The position numbers and the translations under genes were made by a program. The notes below the pieces were generated by a model. It did not search any database. It was not told where the DNA came from and saw nothing but the letters and a program-made list of their open reading frames with translations. A stretch of DNA of 24,537 nt from UBA6168 sp964643005 (GTDB taxonomy: Bacteria; Bacteroidota; Bacteroidia; Chitinophagales; Saprospiraceae). How positions within the stretch are numbered: position 1 is the stretch's first letter; each line of letters starts with the position of its first letter. Location of the stretch: assembly GCA_964643005.1 (NCBI GenBank), contig CAZXQI010000053.1, positions 1 through 24,537 on the forward strand. The letters are read 5' to 3'. Shown here piece by piece: positions 23,683 through 24,537 of this stretch.

Positions 23683-24312
23683 TTACATGGCTGCTATTCC
23701 TACCCTGCATTGGAGGTACTCGTTGTTTACGAGTTCTTTGACCATAAAATCGGCGATGTCTCCGGCATTGATGAAGGCCTGCCCTTCAGCGGGGTAATTG
23801 CGCCGGAGATGGTACCCGCCGGTCGGCCCGGCGTCGCGGATGTCGGGAGGGCAGACCATCGTCCAGTTTAAAGAGGACTGTGCGAGGGTCTGGTAAGCGG
23901 CCAAATGCTCCAGTGCAAGGGGCAGGTGTTTTTGCGGATAGTCGGGGCTTTCGTAGATGAGGGTGCTTTCATCGGCATTGAGCAGGCTCTGATCGCCGAT
24001 GGCGATGATGCGTTTGGGGCCGCGCTTTTCCATGACGGAAACGATTTTTTTCATGCCGATAGAGCGAGCCTTGTCGGTTCCGTCCGCAGCGCCTCCGATG
24101 GCGGAAAGCACGGCGTCTGATCCTTTCAGTGCTTTTTTGATGTCGCCTTCGCTAAAGAGATAGCCCCTGAAAAGTTCGAGGTAGGTGCGCTCGGTACTCA
24201 GCTCCTCAAAGACGTTGCGCCCGAAAGCCCGGACGGTGTTCAGGCGGCCGATGGCCTCGTTGATGATGTACTTACCTACCATGCCGGTAGCGCCAAAGAC
24301 GGTGATTTTCAT
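23683..24312 (-). CDS. NAD(P)-binding Rossmann-fold (atypical SDR-like) oxidoreductase
   Basis: A 209-residue NAD(P)H-binding protein of the extended/atypical SDR type. The N-terminal strand and dinucleotide loop MKITVFGATGMVGKY show the glycine pattern at residues 7-13. Further features are a second strand ending in RAFGRN (about 29-34), DAVLSAIGG near 69-77 (the next cofactor strand), IIAIGDQSLLN (about 100-110) and WTMVCPPDIRDAGPTGGY (about 153-170). There is no classical YxxxK catalytic pair at the expected spacing, as in NmrA/HSCARG-like and flavin-reductase-like relatives, so the substrate cannot be predicted. It converges with the SCP2 gene. The start ATG at 24312 is well supported because the first strand begins at once. 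Confidence 0.88.
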   Translation of the reverse strand: MKITVFGATGMVGKYIINEAIGRLNTVRAFGRNVFEELSTERTYLELFRGYLFSEGDIKKALKGSDAVLSAIGGAADGTDKARSIGMKKIVSVMEKRGPKRIIAIGDQSLLNADESTLIYESPDYPQKHLPLALEHLAAYQTLAQSSLNWTMVCPPDIRDAGPTGGYHLRRNYPAEGQAFINAGDIADFMVKELVNNEYLQCRVGIAAM

Positions 24313-24537
24313 TTTGAAAAAAATTTAGTGGATATTTAAGTTTCCTGAATTTCGGCAGCGATGTGGCGAAGTTTGAAAACCTGCAATAAAACTGGATGGA
24401 TTTCTTCCTTCGTCGTAAATCGCCGGCGGAGAAGTCTGCGCTGTGAAAGCCCTCCGGGAATAAATCATTCACCTAAACAGTTGCAATTTTTGAAAAAAAA
24501 CAAAAACTAGAGGTAAACACAAAAAAAGATAAAGCAA
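24313..24537 (-). other. upstream region of the Rossmann-protein gene
   Basis: 225 bp to the window edge with no gene I can support. On the minus strand, bases near 24511-24503 read TAGTTTTTG, one insertion away from the -7 consensus. The far end is very A-rich, so a neighbouring gene probably starts beyond the window. Confidence 0.3.

Noticed and set aside
24272..24472. 66-residue minus-strand frame at the start of the Rossmann gene
   Set aside because: It overlaps the well-supported start in another frame and has no motif or start signal.

Overview
The window looks like a piece of a Bacteroidota chromosome, most likely from the Saprospiria or a related gliding or marine lineage. The lineage is inferred. 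Three things are visible: type IX secretion (T9SS) cargo with both sorting-domain styles (CHU_C-type/type B on one giant protein, short type A on another), a PorP/SprF-family protein, and several matches to the Bacteroidota -7 promoter element TAnnTTTG. There is no phage, IS element, CRISPR array, tRNA or rRNA.

Layout. 1-556: end of an unrecognised gene. 557-9933: a T9SS-linked trio on the + strand. It comprises a ~2,010-residue secreted protein with about 14 Ig-like repeats and a gliding-motility C-terminal domain, a PorP/SprF-family outer-membrane protein, and an OmpA/PD40 protein resembling PorE without its TPR part. A good promoter with a long structured leader precedes it, and a hairpin terminator follows. 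10197-13336: two tandem NhaD-type Na+/H+ antiporter paralogues, separated by a 437-bp spacer and closed by a strong terminator. 13540-13908: a small lipoprotein. 13951-15476 (- strand): a urea transporter and, upstream of it behind its own terminator, rpsP (ribosomal protein S16). 15763-18333: a glycine-rich PKD protein with a type A sorting domain. 18334-18979: a non-coding island of direct and inverted repeats with three small palindromes, lying between two convergent genes. 18980-22348 (- strand): lnt followed after 3 bp by a GNAT-nitrilase fusion gene. 22452-23660: a monoglyceride-lipase-like hydrolase and an SCP2-domain protein. 23683-24312 (- strand): an NAD(P)-binding Rossmann protein.

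How they work together. The first trio is a plausible export-and-display unit: the adhesin-like cargo is made beside its dedicated PorP/SprF partner and a peptidoglycan-anchored OmpA protein. The nhaD pair points to Na+ and pH homeostasis. The lnt/GNAT-nitrilase pair places two nitrilase-fold enzymes in one transcription unit, one for lipoprotein maturation and one from an uncharacterised class. The lipase and SCP2 genes suggest neutral-lipid handling. The points most worth a second look are the lnt/GNAT-nitrilase coupling, the repeat island with covarying palindromes, the structured RNA elements around the giant adhesin gene, and the adhesin's ~500-residue N-terminal region, which I cannot assign to a domain.
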